This document shows, piece after piece, positions 1-6,846 of a stretch of 30,251 nucleotides of DNA (its first letter is position 1; the number at the start of each line of letters is the position of its first letter). The notes beneath the pieces were generated by a model. That model made no database searches and was not told where the DNA came from. It saw nothing but the letters and a program-made list of their open reading frames with translations. The stretch spans positions 1 to 30,251 of the forward strand of contig CAYVTM010000013.1 of the NCBI GenBank assembly GCA_964454645.1, given 5' to 3'. A program made the translations under genes and the position numbers. Origin of the DNA: CAYVTM01 sp964454645. GTDB lineage: Bacteria > Bacteroidota > Bacteroidia > Sphingobacteriales > Sphingobacteriaceae.

Positions 1-54
1 AAAGCGTGTGTACGGGAAACCGTACCGTGGGTTCGAATCCCACCTTCACCGCCA
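1..54 (+). tRNA. tRNA-Ser, 3' part (5' end outside window)
   Basis: The window starts near the 3' side of the anticodon loop. The GCGTG anticodon-stem half is followed by a long variable arm (GTACGGG-AAA-CCGTAC type hairpin). The T-arm is GTGGG/TTCGAAT/CCCAC at 27-43, the acceptor half is CTTCACC at 44-50, then discriminator G51 and an encoded CCA at 52-54. The long variable arm and G discriminator indicate a class II tRNA, most like tRNA-Ser. The anticodon itself lies outside the window, so the isoacceptor cannot be called. The 3' end is the attachment site for the downstream island. Confidence 0.85.
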
Positions 55-55
55 G
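35..55 (+). other. attL core of element 1, inside tRNA-Ser 3' end
   Basis: A 21-bp segment running from the T-loop through the CCA end plus one base recurs exactly at 13010-13030. A degenerate version is at 30169-30192. P4-type integrases commonly recombine at tRNA 3' ends and keep the tRNA intact, as here. The integrase gene begins 195 bp downstream and reads away from this site. Confidence 0.85.
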
Positions 56-168
56 CAGACTTATTCACAACCCCGCGAAAAGTCGCGATTCCTACACCCA
101 AGTCAGGAAAAAGTTGTGTTGCTACAGCGGGTTGCGCGGCTTTTTCTTCGCCTCTCGGGGAGTATCCT

Positions 169-184
169 GGCCCGCCGGCGGGCC
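169..184. repeat. 16-bp perfect palindrome in the attL-int interval
   Basis: GGCCCGCCGGCGGGCC reads the same on both strands. It lies between the tRNA and the integrase start, next to the putative integrase arm sites. It could be a protein-binding site or part of a strong RNA hairpin. No T-run follows, so it is not called a terminator. Confidence 0.4.
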
Positions 185-211
185 GCTTGAATCCAACGCG
201 GCGAGCGAGAT

Positions 212-249
212 TGTAGGAATCAAGTAGGAATCATAAAACCGATTCCTAC
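212..249. repeat. Putative integrase arm-type sites, left end
   Basis: GTAGGAATC occurs at 213-221 and 224-232 as direct repeats 11 bp apart. It occurs inverted as GATTCCTAC at 241-249, ending at the integrase start codon, and inverted again at 87-95. The paired version recurs at 12945-12965 near the other end of element 1, matching at 20 of 21 positions. Repeats that sit inside both attachment ends of an integrative element and flank the int start fit arm-type binding sites. Integrase binding here might also repress its own gene. Confidence 0.6.
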
Positions 250-1452
250 ATGGCCCTCACAAACACCCAGATTGAAGCCCTGAAACCCCGCAAGCGGGGG
301 TACAAGAAATTCGACGGTGGGGGCCTTCTCATCTTCATTACGCCTGCGGGCAACAAGGTCTGGCGCTTCACCTATCGGATGGGTGGGAAGCCAAAGATGC
401 TTTCCTTCGGCGCTTATGATCGCAAGACCAATGGCCTCACGGAGGCTAGGGCGAAACTGGCGGCCGCCAAGCTCACCCTGAAGGCTGGCCGCGATCCCGC
501 CATTACCGCGCCTGCAATGGACGGGCAGGCGACTTTTGAGACGCTGGGCCGCGCATGGCACGCAAGAAACGAGGGCGAATGGACGCCCAAACACGCGGCG
601 CAAATTCTCCGGCGTCTTGAGGTTTATGTGTTCCCGATTCTAGGGCCGCTGGCCGTGTCCTCAATCACACGGAACGACATCCTAGCCTGCCTGAAACCTG
701 TCGAGGATCGCGGCATCATCGAAACCGTACACCGGCTGAAACACTACATCGGCCAGATTCTCCGATTCTCCGACGATGACGGGGTGGTCGACTCCACGGC
801 CAGCCTGAAGGGCCGTCTAAAGTCGCGTCCGCGTGTGAAGCCTTACCGCAGTCTCAAGGCGCAAGAGCTAGGGCCGTTTCTCGTAGCGCTGGACGAGTCA
901 CACTGCGAGCGCGAGACGCGGCTCGCCATCCTGCTTACAATCCTGACGGCCGCTCGCACGGGAGAAATCATCGGCGCTAGGTGGGATGAGTTTGAAGACC
1001 TGAAATATGCGGCAGACGCTATGTGGCGTGTTCCATCTGAGAGGATGAAGATGGATCGGGAACACCTCATCCCGTTGAGCCGTCAGGCTCAAGCCGTCCT
1101 GAAGGAACTGCACAAGCAAACGGGCAATTCCAAGTATCTCTTCCCCGGTCGAGGTGGGGAAGGGCACATGTCGAATAACACCATGCTCTTCCATTGCTAC
1201 GCGATGGGTTATCGCAACAAGACGACGATGCACGGCTTCCGCTCTTCATTCTCGACCTTCGCCAACGAGTCGGGCCTATGGCATCCTGACGTGATTGAGT
1301 TGGCGTTGGCGCATGACGATGACGACAAAATCCGCGCGGCGTATAACAGCGCCCAGCATCTGCCGAAGCGGCGCGAGCTACTTCAATGGTGGGCGGATCA
1401 GCTAGACGCCGCTCGCAGACGCACGCGGCAGGAACGGCGCATTCAGGTCTAG
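250..1452 (+). CDS. int: Tyrosine integrase of element 1 (P4-type, DUF4102 N-terminus)
   Basis: A 400-residue site-specific recombinase that would integrate and excise element 1 at the tRNA-Ser 3' end. The N-terminal ~85 residues have the DUF4102-like pattern (LKPRKRGYKKFDGGGLLIF, then WRFTYR and LSFGAY). A core-binding domain covers about 95-185. The catalytic domain shows Arg236 (AARTGE), His328 and Arg331 (HGFR), His355 (ALAH) and the nucleophile Tyr365 (RAAYN). The length is normal for the family. The start ATG directly follows an inverted GTAGGAATC copy, so binding there could control expression. The gene reads away from the tRNA, the usual arrangement. It is clearly different in sequence from the second integrase at 28728-30014, although both appear to use related cores. 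Confidence 0.95.
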   Translation: MALTNTQIEALKPRKRGYKKFDGGGLLIFITPAGNKVWRFTYRMGGKPKMLSFGAYDRKTNGLTEARAKLAAAKLTLKAGRDPAITAPAMDGQATFETLGRAWHARNEGEWTPKHAAQILRRLEVYVFPILGPLAVSSITRNDILACLKPVEDRGIIETVHRLKHYIGQILRFSDDDGVVDSTASLKGRLKSRPRVKPYRSLKAQELGPFLVALDESHCERETRLAILLTILTAARTGEIIGARWDEFEDLKYAADAMWRVPSERMKMDREHLIPLSRQAQAVLKELHKQTGNSKYLFPGRGGEGHMSNNTMLFHCYAMGYRNKTTMHGFRSSFSTFANESGLWHPDVIELALAHDDDDKIRAAYNSAQHLPKRRELLQWWADQLDAARRRTRQERRIQV

Positions 1453-1521
1453 CCCGGCGAGAACTGAAAATACATCCCCGAGGCGAACACAAGAAAAAGC
1501 CTCATTCTGTTTACCGAAATA

Positions 1522-1552
1522 ATTCCCCTAACATTGGGAATAGCATTCCCCT
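1522..1552. promoter_or_regulatory. Repeat cluster in the int-structural operon gap (possible operator)
   Basis: The 227-bp gap between int and the next gene contains ATTCCC at 1522-1527 facing GGGAAT at 1536-1541. A second direct copy, ATTCCCCT, is at 1545-1552. An inverted repeat plus a direct repeat ahead of a long co-oriented gene run suggests a regulator-binding site for the structural operon. No regulator gene for it is recognisable in element 1, and no confident -35/-10 pair was found. Confidence 0.35.
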
Positions 1553-1679
1553 CAACACAAGCGAGTTCTGACTTACTGCCTTGTTTTTGCGGCGCTTTGC
1601 TCGCGTCGTTTACGGGGTGGGTGGTGGACTCTGCTCCAGACTTGGCCCTTCTCAGAGTGCAATTACTCGGAGAAGCGGC

Positions 1680-2189
1680 ATGGCCGAGAGTTATTTTACA
1701 AACAAAGACTTGGTGGCCGCCATTTCGGACGGCCAGCGTTCGCAGGGGTTCTTCACATCGCGCGTGCGGGATTGCCGCGAGGCAGAGGTATTGCCCGTTG
1801 CGTCGCGTACCCCCGGCGGACTGGCACTCTATAACAACGACGCCCGGATCATCGTGGCAGTCGCCAACGTGCTGGCGGACTGGGGCCTTCAGCACTCCGG
1901 CAAGCTCCCCGCCACGGCTCGGGCAAACCCTTCGCCATCGCCGCTCTGGGCCATCTCGCACGCGCTGGATGCGACCACACTGGGCTTCATCGTCGATAGC
2001 GTTCGCCATGGCCGAGACTGGCTGCTCCGCATCGACCTGGTCCCCGGCGAAAACGGCGAGCCGATCTATTGGGCGCGGCCTTTCCCGATCACCGCCGAAG
2101 GTAACTACGGCGAGACCCCCAGCGACGCCACGTCGACTCTGAGCATCGGGCTTAGCCCGCTGATCCGCCGCTTTGTCGGGGAGGCGTAA
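1680..2189 (+). CDS. Phage-type protein of unknown function upstream of portal
   Basis: A 169-residue protein, not recognised with confidence. The ATG at 1680 is preceded by GGAGAAG, a plausible ribosome binding site, which decides the start over an upstream in-frame candidate at 1581. The sequence is mixed alpha/beta in character with no signal peptide or membrane segment. It contains stretches such as ALYNNDARIIVAVANVLADW and LLRIDLVPGENGEPIYWARP. It ends 2 bp before the portal gene, so it is almost certainly co-transcribed with the head genes. A role in head assembly or as a small accessory protein is possible but rests on position only. Confidence 0.75.
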   Translation: MAESYFTNKDLVAAISDGQRSQGFFTSRVRDCREAEVLPVASRTPGGLALYNNDARIIVAVANVLADWGLQHSGKLPATARANPSPSPLWAISHALDATTLGFIVDSVRHGRDWLLRIDLVPGENGEPIYWARPFPITAEGNYGETPSDATSTLSIGLSPLIRRFVGEA

Positions 2190-2191
2190 CC

Positions 2192-3559
2192 ATGGCTCGC
2201 GCATCAATCTTCCGTCGAGCCCGTCATGCCATCGCTCGCGCTCTTGCGCCTGAGATGCGGACGCGCGGCTATGACGCTGGCCGCTGGGATCGGTTCCCGC
2301 GTGAATCCCGCATGGGTCGCACGGCGCTGGAAACGATTCAGGCCGCGCCGCAGGTTCGCAGCAAGGCCCGCTACTTCACTGCGAACGATGCTCACGCTTC
2401 GGCGGGCGTCAATGCGCTCGTGACCTACCTTTGGGGACCGGGCGCCGTTCCGGCTCACTCTGACTCCGAACTCGTTGCCGCCTTCCTGGAATGGTGGGAC
2501 TCTTGCGACGCCGACGGCCGCACAAACTTCGGCGGACTCATCGCGCTCGCCATCCGTGCGATGATTGTGGACGGCGAGTCCTTCATCATCTTCCGGCAAC
2601 GCGCGGACGGACTGAAGCTTCAACTTATGCCTGCCGAGCAAATCGCGGAAGATGAGACGCGCGAGCTTGGCGGCGGCGCCTTCATCGCGGCGGGTATCGA
2701 ACACAACGCGCAAGGCGAGCGTGTCGCCTACTGGATTCGCCCCTACCTGCCGACCCAGCAATTCGAGACGTGGGCGCCGCCCGTGCGTGTGGATGCAGCG
2801 GACGTGTTGCACCTGATGCGCCCGGAAGGCATCGGCCAGATTCGCGGCGTGTCATGGCTCGCGCCGATCATGCTGAAGCTCGCCGACCTCGGACTCCTGT
2901 CGGATGCGTTGCTGAAGGGCTTCCAAGTCGCGGCTATGCACGCGGGGTTCATTGAAGACGCCAATGGCATTGCCCAGCTTCCGTTCGATGGCGAGAAGAA
3001 TGGCGACTCGCTGGACGTGAGTCTTGAACCGGGCGTGGTGCGGCGTCTGCCGCCGGGCCACAAGATCACCTTCAACAATCCGCAGTCCGCGCAAAACTCC
3101 GTCCAGTTTATGACGGCCATGACCGAAGAGATCGCGGCGGGCCTCGGAGTCCCGGCTTTCATGGTCTCGGGGAACGTCAGCCGCGCCAACTACTCCAGCC
3201 TCCGCGCCGCGCTCATCACCTTCAAAGCGTCGCTGGAAGCCATCCAGTTCAACGTCATCGTTCCGCAGGTACTCGCGCCGATCTGGAGTCGCTGGACCCT
3301 CACAAGGCAGCTTCAGGCCGGCGAGAGCGGCGGGGAGGCGGCAGAGTGGCGCTTCCCCGCCATGCCTGAAGCCGACCCATACAAGGCGCTGCAAGCCGTC
3401 AAACTTGCGCTGGACATGAAGACCATGAGCCGCGCCGAAGCCATCGCGGCGCGTGGCGAAAGCATCGAGCGCGTGGACGCGGACATTGCCGCCGATCCGC
3501 ACGCGCAAGAGCCAAGCGAAGAACCCGACAACGAAGAGGACGACTCCAATGCCGAATAG
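2192..3559 (+). CDS. Portal protein, lambda gpB-type
   Basis: A 455-residue portal protein, which forms the dodecameric ring at one capsid vertex through which DNA is packaged and to which connectors bind. The N-terminal region (RARHAIARAL, then YFTANDAHASAGVNALVTYLWG) is typical of the lambda portal family. So are the central VDGESFIIFRQRADGLKLQLMP-like block and the later GVPAFMVSGNVSRANYSSLRAAL segment (about 317-341). The acidic tail (EEPDNEEDDSNAE) is common at portal C-termini. It is somewhat shorter than lambda gpB (533 residues). The last 11 bases overlap the start of the protease-capsid gene, suggesting coupled translation. Confidence 0.92.
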   Translation: MARASIFRRARHAIARALAPEMRTRGYDAGRWDRFPRESRMGRTALETIQAAPQVRSKARYFTANDAHASAGVNALVTYLWGPGAVPAHSDSELVAAFLEWWDSCDADGRTNFGGLIALAIRAMIVDGESFIIFRQRADGLKLQLMPAEQIAEDETRELGGGAFIAAGIEHNAQGERVAYWIRPYLPTQQFETWAPPVRVDAADVLHLMRPEGIGQIRGVSWLAPIMLKLADLGLLSDALLKGFQVAAMHAGFIEDANGIAQLPFDGEKNGDSLDVSLEPGVVRRLPPGHKITFNNPQSAQNSVQFMTAMTEEIAAGLGVPAFMVSGNVSRANYSSLRAALITFKASLEAIQFNVIVPQVLAPIWSRWTLTRQLQAGESGGEAAEWRFPAMPEADPYKALQAVKLALDMKTMSRAEAIAARGESIERVDADIAADPHAQEPSEEPDNEEDDSNAE

Positions 3560-5387
3560 CATCGCACTCGAATTGCGCGCCGCGTCTCTGGCGCCCACCA
3601 CGTTCAACGCCGACGACAACACAGTGGAAGCCGTTATCTCGACCGGCGCCGACGTTGTGCGCGGCGGTTACGTCGAGCGTTTGCCCGTGGCGAATGCGGA
3701 CCTTCGCAATATCGCCGGGTCGCCCGTCCTGGACGCGCACAACCAAGGCAGCACGCGCGCCGTGCTGGGCGTCATCCAGAAGGCATGGCGAGCCAACGGA
3801 GAAATCCGCGCGCTCATCAAACTCTCTTCGCGCGATGATGTCGCCGGGCTCGTGCGCGATATCGCGGACGGCATCGTCCGCAATCTTTCCATCGGCTATC
3901 GCGTCACGCGCTGGGCCGACTCCACCGACTCCAAAGGCCAGCGTGTCCGAACGGCGCTGGCGTGGTCCATCCATGAGGCTTCGTTCGTTCCTATCGGCGC
4001 TGATCCCCACGCCAAAATCAGGAGCATTCCCATGCCCAAGAAAACCGGCGCCAATCCGGCGCCCGACGCGGACGTGCAAGACACGAACGCGAACGAGTCC
4101 ACCGTCGCGGAAACCCGCGCGGCCATTCGCGCCGTCTTCAGGCGCGCACTGCCGCGTGATCTGGAACGCGCCACCGAAGAGGCTGACGCGATCATTGACG
4201 CCGACGGCTCCGAAGCGGACGCCAACACGCGCGCTCTTGAAATCATGCAAGAGCGCAGCGACCGTGTTCCGGCGCCGGTCATCCGCACGCGGGAGCGCGG
4301 CCCTTCGCCTGAGCAAACGCGCGCTCTTCGCGAAGAGGCTCTTGCCGTCCGCATCGCGGGTGGAACGCCTTCGGAGCAAGCCCGGCAGTTTGTCGGCTTC
4401 TCTATCTCGGACCATGCCCGCGACATGCTGGAAGCGGCAGGCGAACGGACTCGCGGCATGAACAATGAAGCCGTGCTTACGCGCGCCGCGCATACCATCA
4501 GCGATTTTCCGGAATTGCTGCAAGGCGCCGGCGCTCGCATTCTGAAGCCTGCCTATGAAGCGGCCTCTTCGCCGCTCGTGGCGATGGCCCGCAAGGTCAC
4601 GGCTTCCGACTTCCGCACGCAATCCGCGCTCCAGCTTGGCGAACTGCCGACGCTGGGCAAGGTCACGGAGTCCGGGGAAATCAAGAGCGTCACGCGCGGC
4701 GAGGCGAAGGAGTCGTGGGCGCTCGATACCTACGGGTCCATCTTCTCCCTGTCCCGCAAGGCGCTCATCAATGATGACCTCAACGCCTTCGCGGACTTCG
4801 CGACGGCCGCAGGCAGGGCGGCTGCGAACACCGTTGCTGACCTTCTGGTCACGGCGCTCACGCAATCCGCTGGCGCCGGTCCTGTCATGGGCGACACCGT
4901 GCGACTCTTCCACACGGATCACGGCAATATCGACCCGTCCGACTCTCCGATCAATGAATCGAGCGTGAGCGCGGCTCGCGTCGCCATGATGACGCAAACC
5001 GGAGTCGATGGGCAAACGCTCATCAGCGTGAATCCGGATACGCTTGTCGTGGCGCCTTCGCTGCTCACCGTCGCGGAGAAATTCGTCGCGAGCATCCAGC
5101 CGGGCAAGACCGATGACGTGAATCCCTTCCAAGGGAAACTCGGCATCGTCTGCGAGCCGCGACTCGAAGCGGTGAACCCGTTCGGCTGGTATCTGGCCGA
5201 CTCGCGTCTCGCCGCGCTCGTGCTTGGCGGTCTCGCCGGCAATGAGGGGCCGCAAATCGCTTCGCGCGATGGCTTCGAAATCCTGGGTCGCGAGTTCCGC
5301 GTGACTCTGGATGTCGGCGTCGGGCCGAACGATCACCGAGGTTGGTTCTACTTCGCCAACGGCCAAAACTCGAACTCGGAGATTTAA
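3549..5387 (+). CDS. Prohead protease / major capsid protein fusion
   Basis: A 612-residue polyprotein. The start ATG at 3549 overlaps the portal end; an in-frame candidate at 3453 lies inside the portal gene and is unlikely. Residues 1-160 are an HK97/U35-type prohead protease with His64 (LDAHNQ), Ser114 (NLSIGYRV) and an acidic Glu143 (IHEASFVPIGADP) as plausible catalytic residues. Residues ~165-320 are a charged, low-complexity, probably helical scaffold/delta-like linker. Residues ~320-612 resemble the Mu gpT/HK97-fold major capsid family (ASDFRTQSALQLGELPTLG; LFHTDHGN; LVVAPSLLTVAEKF). Such fusions are known in phages; the protease presumably frees the capsid domain and removes the linker during head maturation. 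It is the single capsid gene of element 1. Confidence 0.92.
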   Translation: MPNSIALELRAASLAPTTFNADDNTVEAVISTGADVVRGGYVERLPVANADLRNIAGSPVLDAHNQGSTRAVLGVIQKAWRANGEIRALIKLSSRDDVAGLVRDIADGIVRNLSIGYRVTRWADSTDSKGQRVRTALAWSIHEASFVPIGADPHAKIRSIPMPKKTGANPAPDADVQDTNANESTVAETRAAIRAVFRRALPRDLERATEEADAIIDADGSEADANTRALEIMQERSDRVPAPVIRTRERGPSPEQTRALREEALAVRIAGGTPSEQARQFVGFSISDHARDMLEAAGERTRGMNNEAVLTRAAHTISDFPELLQGAGARILKPAYEAASSPLVAMARKVTASDFRTQSALQLGELPTLGKVTESGEIKSVTRGEAKESWALDTYGSIFSLSRKALINDDLNAFADFATAAGRAAANTVADLLVTALTQSAGAGPVMGDTVRLFHTDHGNIDPSDSPINESSVSAARVAMMTQTGVDGQTLISVNPDTLVVAPSLLTVAEKFVASIQPGKTDDVNPFQGKLGIVCEPRLEAVNPFGWYLADSRLAALVLGGLAGNEGPQIASRDGFEILGREFRVTLDVGVGPNDHRGWFYFANGQNSNSEI

Positions 5388-5390
5388 GCC

Positions 5391-5621
5391 ATGAGCGCGC
5401 TGACTCTCTCTGACCTTCAGACTGCCCGTGATGCGCTCGTGCGCGCCCTCGCCACTGGCGAGAAGCGCGTGCGCGATCAGAACGGGGAGGAGATCGAATA
5501 CCGTTCGGTCTTCGAGATGCAGCGCGCCCTTGGGCTTATCGAGTCGCGGATTGCAGCGATGCAGACCGCAGCCCCGAACACCATCCGCTTCAAGACTTCC
5601 AAATTTGGAGACTGCAAATGA
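5391..5621 (+). CDS. gpW-like head-tail joining protein
   Basis: A 76-residue protein matching the layout of lambda gpW, the small head-completion protein that sits below the portal and gives the platform for tail attachment. It has an N-terminal helix (LSDLQTARDALVRALATGEK), a central two-strand segment (RVRDQNGEEIEYRS) and a second helix (VFEMQRALGLIESRIAAM). The position directly after the capsid gene (3-bp gap) fits. It is the only connector-type gene recognised here, and a tail-accepting interface would be essential for a tailless satellite. The stop overlaps the next start. Confidence 0.8.
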   Translation: MSALTLSDLQTARDALVRALATGEKRVRDQNGEEIEYRSVFEMQRALGLIESRIAAMQTAAPNTIRFKTSKFGDCK

Positions 5622-5980
5622 AGAACTACATCCAGCCCGGCAACAACCTGACCGTTGCCGCTCCCTACGCCGTCGACTCCGGTCAAGGCGTTCTCATCGG
5701 CCAAATCTTCGGCGTGGCGTGCGGTGACGCCGCTCCCGCCGCAGAGGTGGATATCGCCACCGTCGGCGTGTTCGATCTGGCGAAGCCGTCCGCCGCCATC
5801 TTCACTGTCGGCGCCCCGGTCTACTTCGATACGGCGACTCTCACCTGCCGCTCTGGCAATGACGATGACTCGAACTCGGCAGGCGACAATGAGGCGCTTG
5901 TGGGTGTTTGCGTCCAAGCCGCTGGGGTTGGGGCTTCCACCGTTCGGGTGAAGCTCGGTACGCCGGTCACGCTGGTCTAG
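5618..5980 (+). CDS. DUF2190-family capsid cement/decoration-like protein
   Basis: A 120-residue, beta-rich, small-residue-rich protein beginning MKNYIQPGNNLTVAAPYAVDSG, the characteristic DUF2190 opening. It continues with GVLIGQIFGVACGDA and ends with VRVKLGTPVTLV. DUF2190 proteins are encoded next to phage capsid genes and are considered capsid cement or fibre-base proteins. The ATG overlaps the stop of the gpW-like gene (ATGA), indicating translational coupling. Family assignment is from pattern recognition; the exact structural role in this particle is inferred from position. Confidence 0.85.
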   Translation: MKNYIQPGNNLTVAAPYAVDSGQGVLIGQIFGVACGDAAPAAEVDIATVGVFDLAKPSAAIFTVGAPVYFDTATLTCRSGNDDDSNSAGDNEALVGVCVQAAGVGASTVRVKLGTPVTLV

Positions 5981-5984
5981 CGCC

Positions 5985-6329
5985 ATGGGTTTCAGACGTG
6001 GTTCGTTCGTGAGCTACGGCGGCAGGGCGGCAGAGGTGATGGGCGTTCAACCCTTCACCCTGCCGTCCGGTCACTGTGTTGATGTGCTCGTGCTGCTCCA
6101 CACGGCGGCGCCCAGAGGCATCGTTCGCGTTCCCGTGGATCGGGTCGCCGACAACGTGCGGAAGATCAGCAAGCGCGAGGCGGCGTACCTGGATGAGAAC
6201 ATCCAGCCTGTTCGCACGCGCATCGAAAACCAGTTGCAGCGCGCTCGCGCGGCGGCGGCTGCGAAGGCGGCAGACTTCGGGAGGGAAGGCGCTCTCAGGC
6301 GCGCCCGTAGTCGAGCCCAAGCCGCCTAA
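5985..6329 (+). CDS. Small phage-type protein, function unknown
   Basis: A 114-residue protein starting 4 bp after the DUF2190 gene. Residues 1-60 look like a compact beta domain (RRGSFVSYGGRAAEVMGVQPF, HCVDVLVLLH, GIVRVPVDRVADNV), reminiscent of small SH3-like barrels. The C-terminal half is a basic, alanine-rich helix. No family is recognised. It closes the head-gene run and is followed by a strong hairpin at 6335-6363. Confidence 0.7.
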   Translation: MGFRRGSFVSYGGRAAEVMGVQPFTLPSGHCVDVLVLLHTAAPRGIVRVPVDRVADNVRKISKREAAYLDENIQPVRTRIENQLQRARAAAAAKAADFGREGALRRARSRAQAA

Positions 6330-6334
6330 AGAAA

Positions 6335-6363
6335 CGCCGCTCACCGGAAAACCGGGAGCGGCG
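6335..6363 (+). other. Strong GC-rich hairpin between head and replication genes
   Basis: CGCCGCTC (6335-6342) pairs with GAGCGGCG (6356-6363), and an inner CCGG-AAAA-CCGG can extend the stem. No T-run follows, so it is not a canonical intrinsic terminator. It could act as a Rho-assisted terminator, an mRNA-stabilising element, or an attenuator separating head genes from the replication and packaging block. Confidence 0.5.
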
Positions 6364-6435
6364 CGAGGGACAACATGAACACCGCTACCCGACCAAAGGA
6401 AACGGTCAACCGCACACCCCGAAAAGGAAAACAAG

Positions 6436-6846
6436 ATGTACCCTCAGACCCACAGGCTAAACGCTTCCCGAGCGCAACCCCCCAAGTCAGGAAAACTTGG
6501 AGATTGGCGCCGCATCGCAGAGCCGCAGGCCGCGTTGCTTTTCGAGCTTGCCCGCTATGACCGCCGCGAGCGTGTTCCTGAGCATCGGCGGCCGATCCGG
6601 GCGATTGCCAAGGCCATCATAGAGGGGCGGCGCGCGTGGCCGCGTGAGCTTCTGCCGTGGAAGCTCTGGCGCGAGCTTACCTACACGCACGGCCAAGGGC
6701 GCCTTCCACCTTGGGAGGATGAGGCGAACCTCACCCGTCCGCAGCGTGACAGCCTGCGGGCTCTGGAAAGGGAATGGGAGCGTGATGACGCGCGCTGGGT
6801 CGCCGAGTCCCAACGGCGCGACCGCATTGCGGAGCTTCTGGCATGA
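6436..6846 (+). CDS. Small protein coupled to helicase gene, function unknown
   Basis: A 136-residue basic protein. The ATG at 6436 is preceded by AAAAGGAAAAC, a reasonable ribosome binding site. Sequence features are a basic N-terminus and a central helical, Trp-rich segment (RAWPRELLPWKLWRELTYT). A charged C-terminal helix (RALEREWERDDARWVAESQ) follows. No family is recognised. The stop overlaps the helicase start (ATGA at 6843), so the two proteins are probably made together. A role as a replication partner or loader is possible but rests only on this coupling. Confidence 0.65.
   Translation: MYPQTHRLNASRAQPPKSGKLGDWRRIAEPQAALLFELARYDRRERVPEHRRPIRAIAKAIIEGRRAWPRELLPWKLWRELTYTHGQGRLPPWEDEANLTRPQRDSLRALEREWERDDARWVAESQRRDRIAELLA

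Noticed and set aside
3399..5366. A 655-codon minus-strand ORF opposite the capsid gene
   Set aside because: It is antisense to a clearly recognisable protease-capsid gene. Its translation is Arg/Asp-rich with no family pattern, as expected for the mirror of a high-GC gene.
6375..6560. A 61-codon ORF overlapping the start of the 6436 gene
   Set aside because: It overlaps in another frame, lacks coupling downstream, and its Arg/Pro-rich translation looks like out-of-frame sequence.
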